64,000 nt of DNA from NCBI GenBank assembly GCA_017433905.1, contig JAFRGI010000011.1, positions 17,260-81,259 on the forward strand. The letters are read 5' to 3'. A program made the translations under genes and the position numbers. Source of the stretch: Ruminococcus sp. GTDB taxonomy: Bacteria > Bacillota > Clostridia > Oscillospirales > Acutalibacteraceae. The notes below the pieces were generated by a model. It had not been told where the DNA came from. It saw only the letters and a list, made by a program, of their open reading frames with translations, and searched no databases. Positions within the stretch are counted from its first letter, which is position 1. Each line of letters starts with the position of its first letter. This document shows, piece by piece, positions 43,771 through 52,415 of the stretch.

Positions 43771-45198
43771 ATGAGAATATTATATTGTGCATCAGAAGCG
43801 AATCCATTCAGCGGCAGCGGAGGACTTGCTGAGGTTGCAGGCAGTTTGCCCCACACTCTGTGCAGAAAAGGGCAGGATTGCCGTATCGTTGTTCCGCTCT
43901 ACGGTACGATTCCGCAGGATCTGAAAAACCAGTTGAATTTTATTACTAACTTTACTGTTCCTGTAGCATGGAGACACCAGTACTGCGGTTTGTTCTGGGC
44001 GCGCTGGAATGATTGCACTTACTATTTCATTGATAATGAGTACTATTTTAAGCGCGGCACGCTCTACGGTCACTATGATGATGCCGAGAGATTTGCATTT
44101 TTCTCTCGTGCGATTCTCGAGATGTTACCCTATATTGACTTCCATCCCGATATCATCCATGCAAATGATTGGCAGACAGCTCTCGTTCCGGTTTATTATT
44201 ATCTGTTCTATTCGCACAGACCGTGGTATTATAATATCAAGAGTCTTTTTACTATTCACAATATCCAGTACCAGGGCGAGTATGGTTGGGAGGTTAACAC
44301 CGAGTGCGTTGGTATTCCTGCGCATAAATGCAACATCCTCGAAATGAACGGTAAGCTTAACATGATGAAGGGCGCGATCGAAACCTCAACCCGTGTTTCG
44401 ACAGTTTCGCCGAGTTATGCCGCTGAAATCAAAGACCCGTGGTACAGCTGGGGGCTGCATGACGAGCTCAACCTCCGCCACTACAAGCTCTGCGGCATCA
44501 AAAACGGTATTGACCTTGTGAGTTACGATCCTGCTACGGACTATCAGCTCTATTGCAACTATACCAAGGAGGATATGAGCGGAAAGGGTATCTGTAAGCA
44601 GCGCCTGCAGGAGCGTCTCTGCATGGAGCAGCGTTGGCAGACGCCTCTCGTGGGAATGGTGACCCGCCTTGTGGCACATAAGGGTCTTGACCTTGTTCGG
44701 ATGGGTCTTGAAGAGCTCATGAATACCGAGGATATGCAGTTTGTCATTCTCGGTTCCGGAGACAAGGAATACGAGGACTTCTTTAACTATATGCAGTCGA
44801 AGTATCCGGGCAGACTCTGCTTCTGCTACGGCTTTGTCCCCGAGCTGGCGAGAAAGATTTACTCAGGCGCCGATATCTTCCTGATGCCCTCCGCACAGGA
44901 GCCCTGCGGTGTATCGCAGATGATCGCTATGCGTTACGGTACGATTCCCGTCGTCCGCGAGGTTGGCGGATTGAAGGATACGGTATTTGATTCTGCCGAT
45001 GGTTACGGTAACGGTTTCACCTTTAAGAATTATTATACCGCCGACATGCAGCTTGCCGTTCGTCGTGCACTCTGGGGCATCCGGGATGATCAGGGCTGGC
45101 ACCAACTCATGTGGCGTGCGATGATGAGCGACAACGGTTGGGATCGTTCCGCACAGGACTATATCAACGTTTACAGTGATACGCTCAACTGGAACTGA
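43771..45198 (+). CDS. glgA: Glycogen synthase (ADP-glucose type)
   Basis: A 475-residue GT5 glycosyltransferase that elongates alpha-1,4-glucan from ADP-glucose. The N-terminal domain has SEANPFSGSGGLAEVAGSLP and HANDWQTALVP; the C-terminal domain has GMVTRLVAHKGLDLV, LPSAQEPCG-type MPSAQEPCGVSQMIAMRYGTIPVV with the catalytic Glu, and VGGLKDTV. The N-terminal K-T-G-G motif is G-S-G-G here (Gly15 for Lys15). AGGAGG precedes the ATG. It is the last gene of the operon. Confidence 0.94.
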   Translation: MRILYCASEANPFSGSGGLAEVAGSLPHTLCRKGQDCRIVVPLYGTIPQDLKNQLNFITNFTVPVAWRHQYCGLFWARWNDCTYYFIDNEYYFKRGTLYGHYDDAERFAFFSRAILEMLPYIDFHPDIIHANDWQTALVPVYYYLFYSHRPWYYNIKSLFTIHNIQYQGEYGWEVNTECVGIPAHKCNILEMNGKLNMMKGAIETSTRVSTVSPSYAAEIKDPWYSWGLHDELNLRHYKLCGIKNGIDLVSYDPATDYQLYCNYTKEDMSGKGICKQRLQERLCMEQRWQTPLVGMVTRLVAHKGLDLVRMGLEELMNTEDMQFVILGSGDKEYEDFFNYMQSKYPGRLCFCYGFVPELARKIYSGADIFLMPSAQEPCGVSQMIAMRYGTIPVVREVGGLKDTVFDSADGYGNGFTFKNYYTADMQLAVRRALWGIRDDQGWHQLMWRAMMSDNGWDRSAQDYINVYSDTLNWN

Positions 45199-45241
45199 TC
45201 GTTTCATTTCATCAAGATCCAATCAAACATCGAGGGGCTGA

Positions 45242-45268
45242 CGCCAAATCTTTCGATTTGCGGCAGCC
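45242..45268. repeat. Second copy of the 27-nt hairpin motif
   Basis: Identical over 27 bases to 6291-6317, forming a CAAATC-TTTC-GATTTG hairpin flanked here by GGCTG/CAGCC. It lies 40 bp after glgA and may act as its 3' end, though no T run follows. Nothing else is apparent in 45199-45398. Confidence 0.6.
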
Positions 45269-45398
45269 ACGAGGCTTGGGCGGGGAAAATCAAGATACGA
45301 ACGTATGGTATACGGGGGTTGGTTTTTGATAACCTGCCCTCGTATATTAATGAGTTGTGATGATACCACGGGAACGCTTTCTGTTTATGCGTGTGTTC

Positions 45399-45448
45399 CG
45401 AAAAAAAGAAATTCACCCGCTGCAGTTTGCAGTTTTGCGGCGGGCGAA
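45399..45448 (-). terminator. Terminator of ruvX
   Basis: TTCACCCGC/GCGGGCGAA stem (one mismatch) with a run of A residues on its left, giving a U tract for the minus strand. Confidence 0.7.
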
Positions 45449-45488
45449 TGGTTGACGGATATGGCATGCGTGTGAATGATGCGATTCT

Positions 45489-45902
45489 TTATGCTTTCCT
45501 TTTATCCAAAAAATCCTGTAAAATGATCGTCGCGGCGACCTCGTCGACGACGTTTTTTCTTTTTTTGCCCCGGGCATTGGTATCGTTGAGAAAATGATGC
45601 GCCGTGACCGTTGTGCCGCGCTCATCCTGCATAACGATATCCATACCCGTCAGTTCACGGAGCGTCTCCGCGAAGGCGCGGGCGTTTTGAGCGCTTTCGC
45701 CCTCGCTTCCATCCATGTTTTTCGGCAAACCGACGACGATCAGCTCTGCTTTGACCTCCTGTGCTGTCTGCGCGACCTTTTCGGGCAGCTTGCGCGGCGA
45801 TTTCTCAAAAATGACCGTGTACGGAGATGCCAAAAACTCCGTTTTATCGCAGACCGCAATCCCTGTTCTCGCCTTTCCCAAATCAACCGACATGATAATC
45901 AT
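45489..45902 (-). CDS. ruvX: Putative pre-16S rRNA nuclease / Holliday junction resolvase (YqgF family)
   Basis: A 137-residue RNase H-fold protein. MSVDLGKARTGIAVCDK carries the first catalytic Asp, then VVGLPKNMDGSEGESAQNARAFAETL, DERGTTVTA with the acidic pair, and KRKNVVDEVAATIILQDFLD with the last Asp. E. coli YqgF processes the 5' end of 16S rRNA; a resolvase role has also been proposed. AAAGGA lies 9 bases before the ATG at 45902; the longer open frame is not needed. Confidence 0.9.
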   Translation of the reverse strand: MIIMSVDLGKARTGIAVCDKTEFLASPYTVIFEKSPRKLPEKVAQTAQEVKAELIVVGLPKNMDGSEGESAQNARAFAETLRELTGMDIVMQDERGTTVTAHHFLNDTNARGKKRKNVVDEVAATIILQDFLDKRKA

Positions 45903-45991
45903 AAACTCAAATCCTTTCTGATGTGTAGCTACATTATAATCCATTTCCGACCCGGATACAAGAAAAGAAATGAAAAATTTTCATGCAGGCT

Positions 45992-46024
45992 CTGACAAAA
46001 CCTTTGCCGACAGGTATGTATAAT
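45992..46024 (+). promoter_or_regulatory. spoIIE promoter with 21-bp spacer and Spo0A-box-like site
   Basis: CTGACA (45992-45997) and TATAAT (46019-46024) are 21 bp apart. B. subtilis spoIIE and spoIIG promoters have similarly long spacers and need Spo0A~P. TGCCGAC (46005-46011) is one base from the 0A-box TGNCGAA and lies within the spacer. Confidence 0.45.
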
Positions 46025-46055
46025 AATAACATCAAACAAAAAGGAAGTTGAAAGT

Positions 46056-48380
46056 ATGGAAAGCGCAAAAACAGTCCGCCGCCGGCGTGCGGCACAGGAA
46101 AGTTGGATCAAAAGCGGTGTGCGGCAGGCGGTGTATTTTGGCTGCGGACTGCTGGCGTCGCGCGGAGCCGTACTTGGTACGCTCGCGCCGTTCGGAGCGT
46201 CCTACGCGGCGGCAGTGCCGAGGGAGGGGCTGCTTGCCTCGCTTCTAGGTGCGACAATGGGTTATATCATTCTCAGTCCGACCGACAGCTTTCGCTATAT
46301 TGCCGTTATGATGGCGATTGGCGGCGTGCGCTGGCTGTTTAGCGATCTCGGAAATCTTACACGGAGCCGTCTGTTTGCTCCTCTGGCGGTGTTTGTTCCG
46401 ATTATCGCCACGGGTATCGCGCTGCTGTTCGGCAGCACCAGTACGGTATCGGAATTTACGGCGTGTTTGTTGGAAGGGCTATTGGCTGCTGCTGCAGCGT
46501 ACTTTATGTCTGTGTCCGTTCGCATGGTGGATGACAGGCGTTCCGTGATTGCCTGCACGGGGCAGGAAACTGCCTGTCTGGTGATGACCGGTTGTGTGCT
46601 CATTCTTTCTCTCGGCGCCTTGGAAATCGAGGGCGTATCGGTCGGCAGGATTCTTGCCGTTGTCGTTGTGCTTCTCTGTGCGCGCTACGGAGGCGTACAG
46701 GGCGGTGCGGTCAGCGGGATTGCGACAGGTGCGGTATTCAGTCTGGCGAATTTTCAGCAGGGCTTTCTCTGCGGCGCCTATGCCTTCGGCGGACTGATGG
46801 CAGGTCTGTTCTCGGGTTTGCGCAAGATTGGCTGTGCGGCGGTTTTCGCGGTGACGAGCGTGATGATGAGCATGGCGTTCGGCAGCGGAATCCTGCCTGT
46901 TTCCGTCATGCTCGAGTGCGCGGTTGCCACGGCGATCTTTCTTTTTGTACCGAGGGACGCGGCAAATATCATCACCCCGATTTTTGTGCGCGAGCCGTCG
47001 GCGAACCTGGGAGAAACCGTCAAAAACAGTGTTGTTATGCGTCTTGCTGCAGCGGCACGTGCGATCCGAAACGTAAGAGGCGACATAGAAAATGTGTCGA
47101 AGCGATTGGATGAGATATATGCGCCTCGTTTTGAGACGGTATGCGACAATGTGGCGAAGGACGTTTGCGCAGGCTGCGGTCTGAAAATGTATTGTTATGA
47201 GCACGAGGGCGGTGTAACGCGAGACGATTTTTTCCGTCTGGAGGAAGTGCTTTCTGAAAAAGGAACCCTCGATGAAAACAGTGTGGCACAGGTATTTGTC
47301 AAGAATTGTTGCAAAAAGGGAGAGATTGCCGAAGCGATGACAAAGCATTACCGCCTTTTGACGGCGGGGCGGGAAGCGGAAAGAAGAATTGCAGAGATCC
47401 GTGGAGCAGTAGCAGGGCAGTTTGCCGGTGTGAGTGATCTTCTTGCCGATCTCAGCCATGAATTTGAGGATGCGCTGCGCTGTGACAGTGCGTCGGCTGA
47501 CCGCATTACAGAAGCACTGGCAGGCTTGGGGGCAATTCCCGAAAAAGTTGTTTGTCTGGTTGGCGAAAACGGGCGTATGCGTGCCGAACTGGCGCTCAGC
47601 GCAAAAGGCGAACCGATTCGTGAAGGTCAGATGCGCCGAGAGGTGTCGCGTGCCTGCGGCAGATGCTTTGACCTGCCGACGGTAACGGAGGAGGGCGGCG
47701 TTATCCGCGCGGCGCTTTGCGAGCTGCCGATGTACGACGTGGAAATCGGCTCCGACCAGCATATTGCGCGCGGCGGTAAGCTCTGCGGAGACTGTATCGA
47801 CTATTTTAACGACGGTACGGGCAAAACGTGCGCGCTTGTCTGCGACGGGATGGGAACGGGCGGCAGAGCGGCGGTGGACGGTAATATGGCGGTGTCCGCA
47901 ATGGGCAGACTGCTGCGCGCGGGACTGAGCGCGGACAGCGCGCTGCAAATCGTCAATACCGCGCTGATGATTAAGAGTGAGGATGAAAGCTTGTCGACCG
48001 TTGACTTGGCGTTGATAGATTTGTACAGCGGTGAGCTAACACTCAAAAAAGCGGGAGCTGCGGCAACATATATTCGACGCGGCGGCAGGGTTATCCGGCG
48101 TGAGATGCCGTCACTGCCCGCAGGTATACTGAATAACATTAAATTTTCGACAGAATATTTGCATTTGTCGGCAGGAGACATGGTGGTTATGATTTCGGAC
48201 GGCGTAGTAACAGGAGATGAAAAATGGCTCGAGCAGCTGATCAGAACATGGCGCCGGGGCAGCGCACAGGAATTGGCGCAGGCGGTGGTGGAGGAGGCGA
48301 TTCGCCGGCGTGCAGAAACAAAGGACGACGATATCACTGCCGTCGCTATGCGGGTGGTGGAAAATGAGGAGTCCCAGTAA
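46056..48380 (+). CDS. spoIIE: Stage II sporulation protein E (SpoIIE)
   Basis: A 774-residue sporulation phosphatase. The N-terminal half has about ten transmembrane helices (about 40-310), a central regulatory region with a Cys cluster (KDVCAGCGLKMYCYEHEGG), and a C-terminal PP2C domain (about 565-765) with CALVCDGMGTGGRAAVDG, STVDLALIDLYSGELTLKKAGAAATYI and MVVMISDGVVTGDE...KDDDITAVAMRV. It dephosphorylates SpoIIAA, releasing sigma-F in the forespore, and takes part in polar septation. Its presence implies that the organism is, or descends from, a spore former. AAGGAAG precedes the ATG. Confidence 0.94.
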   Translation: MESAKTVRRRRAAQESWIKSGVRQAVYFGCGLLASRGAVLGTLAPFGASYAAAVPREGLLASLLGATMGYIILSPTDSFRYIAVMMAIGGVRWLFSDLGNLTRSRLFAPLAVFVPIIATGIALLFGSTSTVSEFTACLLEGLLAAAAAYFMSVSVRMVDDRRSVIACTGQETACLVMTGCVLILSLGALEIEGVSVGRILAVVVVLLCARYGGVQGGAVSGIATGAVFSLANFQQGFLCGAYAFGGLMAGLFSGLRKIGCAAVFAVTSVMMSMAFGSGILPVSVMLECAVATAIFLFVPRDAANIITPIFVREPSANLGETVKNSVVMRLAAAARAIRNVRGDIENVSKRLDEIYAPRFETVCDNVAKDVCAGCGLKMYCYEHEGGVTRDDFFRLEEVLSEKGTLDENSVAQVFVKNCCKKGEIAEAMTKHYRLLTAGREAERRIAEIRGAVAGQFAGVSDLLADLSHEFEDALRCDSASADRITEALAGLGAIPEKVVCLVGENGRMRAELALSAKGEPIREGQMRREVSRACGRCFDLPTVTEEGGVIRAALCELPMYDVEIGSDQHIARGGKLCGDCIDYFNDGTGKTCALVCDGMGTGGRAAVDGNMAVSAMGRLLRAGLSADSALQIVNTALMIKSEDESLSTVDLALIDLYSGELTLKKAGAAATYIRRGGRVIRREMPSLPAGILNNIKFSTEYLHLSAGDMVVMISDGVVTGDEKWLEQLIRTWRRGSAQELAQAVVEEAIRRRAETKDDDITAVAMRVVENEESQ

Positions 48381-48406
48381 GCCGATAATGCCTCCGTTGG
48401 GAACAA

Positions 48407-48497
48407 GTGTCAGCGGAAAAATTTCCCGTACAAGACGAAGGATGCGCTTGTGCGAAATTCTCCGCGAATATCTTTTTAGCATTTTATCAGAAATTAG
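48407..48497. repeat. Palindromic dispersed element, family 2 (partial copy)
   Basis: TGCGAAATTCTCCGCGAATA, then CTTTTTAGCATTTTATCAG and AAATTAG match the right half of the element at 8979-9104 with few changes. The left end is not recognisable. It lies between spoIIE and its terminator. Confidence 0.6.
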
Positions 48498-48515
48498 TAT
48501 GAAAAGCGATAATCA

Positions 48516-48554
48516 AAACATCAAGAGACCGGCAGTGCCGGTCTCTTGATGTTT
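48516..48554. terminator. Bidirectional terminator between spoIIE and cysK
   Basis: AAACATCAAGAGACCGGC and its exact complement with a 3-base loop; convergent genes end on either side. Confidence 0.9.
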
Positions 48555-48556
48555 CG

Positions 48557-49486
48557 TTATTCTCCGAACAACGGAGTAGAAAAATACCGTTCAGCGGTGT
48601 CGGGGAGGATGGTAACAACCGTCTTTCCCTTGCCGAGCTTTTTGGCGAGCTTTAGCGCTGCCGCAACGTTGGTTCCTCCCGAGATACCGCACATCAGACC
48701 TTCTTCACGTGCGAGGCGTTTGGCAGTATGGAGGGCTTCTTCGTCCGTGACGACGTAGATCTCGTCATATATATCACGGTTGAGAATTTGCGGGATAATA
48801 CCGTCGCCGATACCCATTTGCAGGTGGGTACCGATGGTGCCGCCTGCAAGAATAGCGGCATTTTCCGGTTCTACCACCCAGATTTCTATATTAGGGTACT
48901 GTTCCCGGAGCGCCTCTCCGATACCCGTGATGGTGCCGCCTGTACCGATTCCGGAGCAAAAGCCGTCAATTGGCCGGTCGCATTCATGCAAAATTTCGCG
49001 CGCAGTATAGTTTTTGTGCGCCATGACGTTGTTGATGTTTTCAAACTGCTGCGGCACAAAGACGGTGGGGTTTTTCGCCTTGAGCTTGAGTGCGGTTTGC
49101 AGGCATTCCTCGATGCATGCGCCGATGTCGCCCGCGTCGTGAATCAGCATGACTTCCGCGCCGTAATGGCGGATCAGCTTGCGGCGTTCTTCGCTGACGG
49201 AGTCCGGCATAATGATGATCGTGCGATAACCCTTGATCGCGCCGACAAGGGCGAGTCCAATGCCCTGATTGCCGCTGGTCGGTTCCACGATAATCGAATT
49301 TTCGCCAATCAGCCCGTCCTTTTCCGCCTGTTCGATCATATTGAGTGCAGTCCGGGTTTTGATGGATCCACCGACGTTGAGCGCTTCAAATTTGACGAGA
49401 ATATCCGCGCCGCCCTCCTCGTGCATTTTTGTTAGTTGAATCAGCGGCGTATGACCCGTCGCCTCCAGAATATTGTTGTAAATCAT
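48557..49486 (-). CDS. cysK: Cysteine synthase (O-acetylserine sulfhydrylase)
   Basis: A 309-residue PLP enzyme that makes cysteine from O-acetylserine and sulfide. The PLP lysine lies in FEALNVGGSIKTRTA (the usual GSVKDR reads GSIKTR), with VEPTSGNQGIGLA, the phosphate-binding SGIGTGGTITG, and CGISGGTNVAAALKLA. The ATG at 49486 follows GTGGTGC; in-frame GTG codons upstream overlap that ribosome site. It appears monocistronic. Confidence 0.92.
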   Translation of the reverse strand: MIYNNILEATGHTPLIQLTKMHEEGGADILVKFEALNVGGSIKTRTALNMIEQAEKDGLIGENSIIVEPTSGNQGIGLALVGAIKGYRTIIIMPDSVSEERRKLIRHYGAEVMLIHDAGDIGACIEECLQTALKLKAKNPTVFVPQQFENINNVMAHKNYTAREILHECDRPIDGFCSGIGTGGTITGIGEALREQYPNIEIWVVEPENAAILAGGTIGTHLQMGIGDGIIPQILNRDIYDEIYVVTDEEALHTAKRLAREEGLMCGISGGTNVAAALKLAKKLGKGKTVVTILPDTAERYFSTPLFGE

Positions 49487-49644
49487 ATATAGCACCACAT
49501 CTTATGCGAATTCTTATATCAACCGAAGGTTTTCACGGAGGATTAGCATGTGAAAATTTTGTTAACGACTGTATTATACATCATCTTCTCGGAAATGTAA
49601 AGGAAAATGAAAACCGGCGGCTGTACGGCCGCCGGAGGGTAGGA

Positions 49645-50841
49645 TTATTGGATAGTGGAAATATAAATCGGAATGTTTGTTTCGTTATCGACAAGCATAA
49701 ATATAAATGGTTTGTCAAAGTGCCATTCCGCATCTGTGTTGTTGTCTGTTGCTGTGTAGACGGCGTCTGCGGCGGATGTATCCAATCCCTGTGCTGTCAC
49801 AGAAAAAGGAGGGGTGCTGTCGTAAAACAGACTGAGCGCCGGGCTTTCGTCGTATGTCAAATTGGTAAAGGCAGCGTTGTTTTCATCCCAAATAGTGTGT
49901 AGTCCGAGCGTTTGAAGAACGGGGGAGAGCTCGTTTTCAGCTGCACACGTCCGAAATTCCGGAATACTCGCTGCGCGGCGGCGGGTGACGTCCACGCTGT
50001 CCAGCAGTTTGTTATACACCACGCTGTCAAAGGCTTTGACAAATTTGTCAAAATTGACGTCAGGCATAATGAACAGAGCCTTGATCGGATTGGCAGACGT
50101 GTATTTGATGATACCGTGCGCCGTATCGGAGCGCATGTACATTTCTTCCGCGTTCAGCGAACGATTGAGCCAGCTGTCGGACAGGGTGAGGAAAGAATAG
50201 GAGGCCATGAAGTCATCGCCGTCGAGTGTCATTTTATCGCTGCTAAGATAGGATTTCAGTTTGTCTGCCCCACTTGAGAAGTTGTAGCAGATCACGTCGT
50301 CCCCATAAAAATCAGCGTTTGTTTGCAGAAACGAGCTGCGTACATCCGTTTGGTCATTGATCAGGAGCGCGCCGCTCATGGTGAGCGTTTGTGCAGACTC
50401 TTTGGTATGATCTTGTTCAAACTGAAAAATCTTTCCGACGTTGTTCATGCGGCTCTTGAAGTAAGAGCAACAGGTGTTGAAAGCATCCATGCCAAGCTCT
50501 GAGCCGAGTGCCAGCAGAATTTCGGAGCGGGTATCGTTTTTGGCGCCGTTGGCGAGCAGTCCAAGTTGGAGAAGGCAGTTCATGGGCGCCAGTGAGAACG
50601 CTTCGCTGTTATAAGAGCGGCGGAGTAACTTGAGAGAAAACGCCGTGGCTGTATTGGCAAAGTTATTGTAGGAGGATGGGGGGGTGTGTGCACCGTCGGC
50701 ATAATTATAGGTGACGGTGCTGTCCGTACGGCGTTTGACATCGCGGGAGAGCAGTTCTTTGTTGGAAAAATCGTTTGTTACTGTGCATGCAGTCATGATT
50801 GCGCAGAGCGCTGCCGCAAAAATAATCTTTAGTTTTTTCAT
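49645..50841 (-). CDS. Serpin-family lipoprotein
   Basis: A 398-residue member of the serpin family of protease inhibitors, exported and probably lipid-anchored: MKKLKIIFAAALCAIMTAC ends in Met-Thr-Ala-Cys19. Family features include NTATAFSLKLLRRSYNSEAFSLAPMNCLLQLGLLANGAKNDTRSEI near the N-terminus, the NPIKALFIMPD strand, and FDKPFIFMLVDNETNIPIYISTI at the end. The reactive-centre loop region (LDTSAADAVYTATDNNTDAEWHF) lacks the usual small-residue GTEAAAAT hinge, so inhibition by loop insertion is uncertain. It is 7 bp downstream of the glycosyltransferase gene. Confidence 0.82.
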   Translation of the reverse strand: MKKLKIIFAAALCAIMTACTVTNDFSNKELLSRDVKRRTDSTVTYNYADGAHTPPSSYNNFANTATAFSLKLLRRSYNSEAFSLAPMNCLLQLGLLANGAKNDTRSEILLALGSELGMDAFNTCCSYFKSRMNNVGKIFQFEQDHTKESAQTLTMSGALLINDQTDVRSSFLQTNADFYGDDVICYNFSSGADKLKSYLSSDKMTLDGDDFMASYSFLTLSDSWLNRSLNAEEMYMRSDTAHGIIKYTSANPIKALFIMPDVNFDKFVKAFDSVVYNKLLDSVDVTRRRAASIPEFRTCAAENELSPVLQTLGLHTIWDENNAAFTNLTYDESPALSLFYDSTPPFSVTAQGLDTSAADAVYTATDNNTDAEWHFDKPFIFMLVDNETNIPIYISTIQ

Positions 50842-50847
50842 GTATCG

Positions 50848-51972
50848 TTACGCCTCTTCATAGAGCTGTTTGGCGAGACAGAAGATATCTTCCGCCGCAT
50901 TGGGGTGAGCAAGGCGGCGGCAGCTGTCCCGCATAGCGTTGAGTTGCTCAGGTGAGTGGAGCAAATCGAGAATCTGTTTCGCGCCGTGTTTTTTATCTAC
51001 AAAAAAAGCGGCGTTATGTTGCAGCAGAAAATCAACGTTATCTTTTTCCTGACCGGGAAACGCACTGTAGATGGCCATCGGCAGATGACAGGCGATACTT
51101 TCCGTGACAGTCAGACCGCCGGGCTTTGTGACGATCAGGTCGGCGATGTGCATATAGTCGTCCACATTGTCGACAAAGTAAAGCAGCTTGGTTGTTTTGG
51201 AGGTGTTGAGTTCCTGTATTTTTTTGTCGAGATGATCAAATAGGCGGATATTTCTGCCCGTGATCACAACGATTTGCAGTTCGTGGCTGTTTTGGGCGAG
51301 CTGTTCATAAAAATCGAGCACGTCTGTCACTCCGAAAGAGCCTGCCATCATCAGGATGATCGGCTTGTCGGGTCGAAGCCTTTCGCGCCGGCAGATCTCT
51401 TCCTTGGTTTCGCTGACGGAGAAGCAGTCGAAGGTAGGAATACCGAGCGGATAGATCTTGTTTTCGGGTACGTCATACTCCTCGCAGAGCTTGCGCTTCA
51501 TTTGCGGCTCGGGAAGCACGAATGCGTCGATATGAGGCGATATGTAGGTGCGATGGGTGTCGTAGTCGGTAATCAGGGTGATGACCTTGGCCCGAATTTT
51601 CCCTTTGCCCCTGAGATGGGAGACCATATTGGTAATGAAGGGATGACAGATGATAATAATGTCGGGGTTGTACGTGTCAATGACTTCCCACAGCTTATCA
51701 GCCATGATTTCATTGGATTTGACGATAGCTTTGGTGATGGGCTTTTTTTTGTCACTCAAGCGATAGAGTTTTCCGTAAACGGCGGGCGTTTTGGTTGCCA
51801 TGATGTGATAGCCCTTGCAGACAGTCGTATTGTAAAACTTGCCGATTGCCTTCATGCCGTCGACAACGTTGACCGTGGTTTCCGGGCTGAGAGCGCGGAT
51901 TTTTGCCTCGATTGCCGCAGCGGCGCGTTTGTGACCGCCGCCGGTGGAGGCAGTGAAAATTAAAATATTCAT
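50848..51972 (-). CDS. MGDG synthase/UgtP-like glycolipid glycosyltransferase
   Basis: A 374-residue GT28-type enzyme that transfers a sugar from a UDP-sugar to diacylglycerol, providing membrane glycolipid and a possible lipoteichoic acid anchor. MNILIFTASTGGGHKRAAAAIEAKI at the N-terminus, TDYDTHRTYISPHIDAFVLPEPQMKRKL in the middle, and ADLIVTKPGGLTVTESIACHLPMAIYSAFPGQEKDNVDFL in the donor-binding half are diagnostic. GAGGATTG precedes the ATG at 51972; the frame open upstream runs through the promoter. Cotranscribed with the serpin gene. Confidence 0.88.
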   Translation of the reverse strand: MNILIFTASTGGGHKRAAAAIEAKIRALSPETTVNVVDGMKAIGKFYNTTVCKGYHIMATKTPAVYGKLYRLSDKKKPITKAIVKSNEIMADKLWEVIDTYNPDIIIICHPFITNMVSHLRGKGKIRAKVITLITDYDTHRTYISPHIDAFVLPEPQMKRKLCEEYDVPENKIYPLGIPTFDCFSVSETKEEICRRERLRPDKPIILMMAGSFGVTDVLDFYEQLAQNSHELQIVVITGRNIRLFDHLDKKIQELNTSKTTKLLYFVDNVDDYMHIADLIVTKPGGLTVTESIACHLPMAIYSAFPGQEKDNVDFLLQHNAAFFVDKKHGAKQILDLLHSPEQLNAMRDSCRRLAHPNAAEDIFCLAKQLYEEA

Positions 51973-52026
51973 AAGCAATCCTCTGAGTTCACGTTTCAGA
52001 TTTTTAGAATGAATGTATATACTACT

Positions 52027-52055
52027 ATTATACTTTTTTCGAGTGTAGATTTCAA
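52027..52055 (-). promoter_or_regulatory. Promoter of the glycosyltransferase-serpin operon
   Basis: Minus-strand TTGAAA (52055-52050), 17-bp spacer, TATAAT (52032-52027). Confidence 0.7.
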
Positions 52056-52354
52056 CAGGTAAATAAAAATTTGTTGACAACGAAACAGTTTCTCACACGC
52101 AAACACCTGCTACAAAAGAATCTTTGTTATGCCATACTCGGATTTGTAGTATAATGTTGCTTTTTGACGAAAAAATGACAATTTTGTCGCAAAGTTGTAA
52201 TCGAACAGAAGATGAATTACAAAATAGCAAAAAATGGAAATAAAATACGCAAAAAAATAGTGGAGTTGCCAGACGCTTTGTGATATATTTGTTACAATAA
52301 AGTAATAGCTCGGCACAATTTAGTGGCTTTTGACATAAATAAAAAAATGATATC

Positions 52355-52400
52355 TTGTGCTTTATAAACGCAGCTATCTGATAAAGCACAATATATTGTG
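52355..52400 (+). promoter_or_regulatory. Leader hairpin and overlapping palindrome before the pilus island
   Basis: TTGTGCTTTAT (52355-52365) pairs perfectly with ATAAAGCACAA (52381-52391) over a 15-base loop. A separate exact 14-bp palindrome, CACAATATATTGTG (52387-52400), overlaps its right arm and ends just before the ribosome site of the first gene. Upstream promoter boxes are weak (TACAAT near 52294 with poor -35). No T run follows, so this is not a simple terminator. Confidence 0.55.
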
Positions 52401-52415
52401 GTTGGAGGGGATTAC

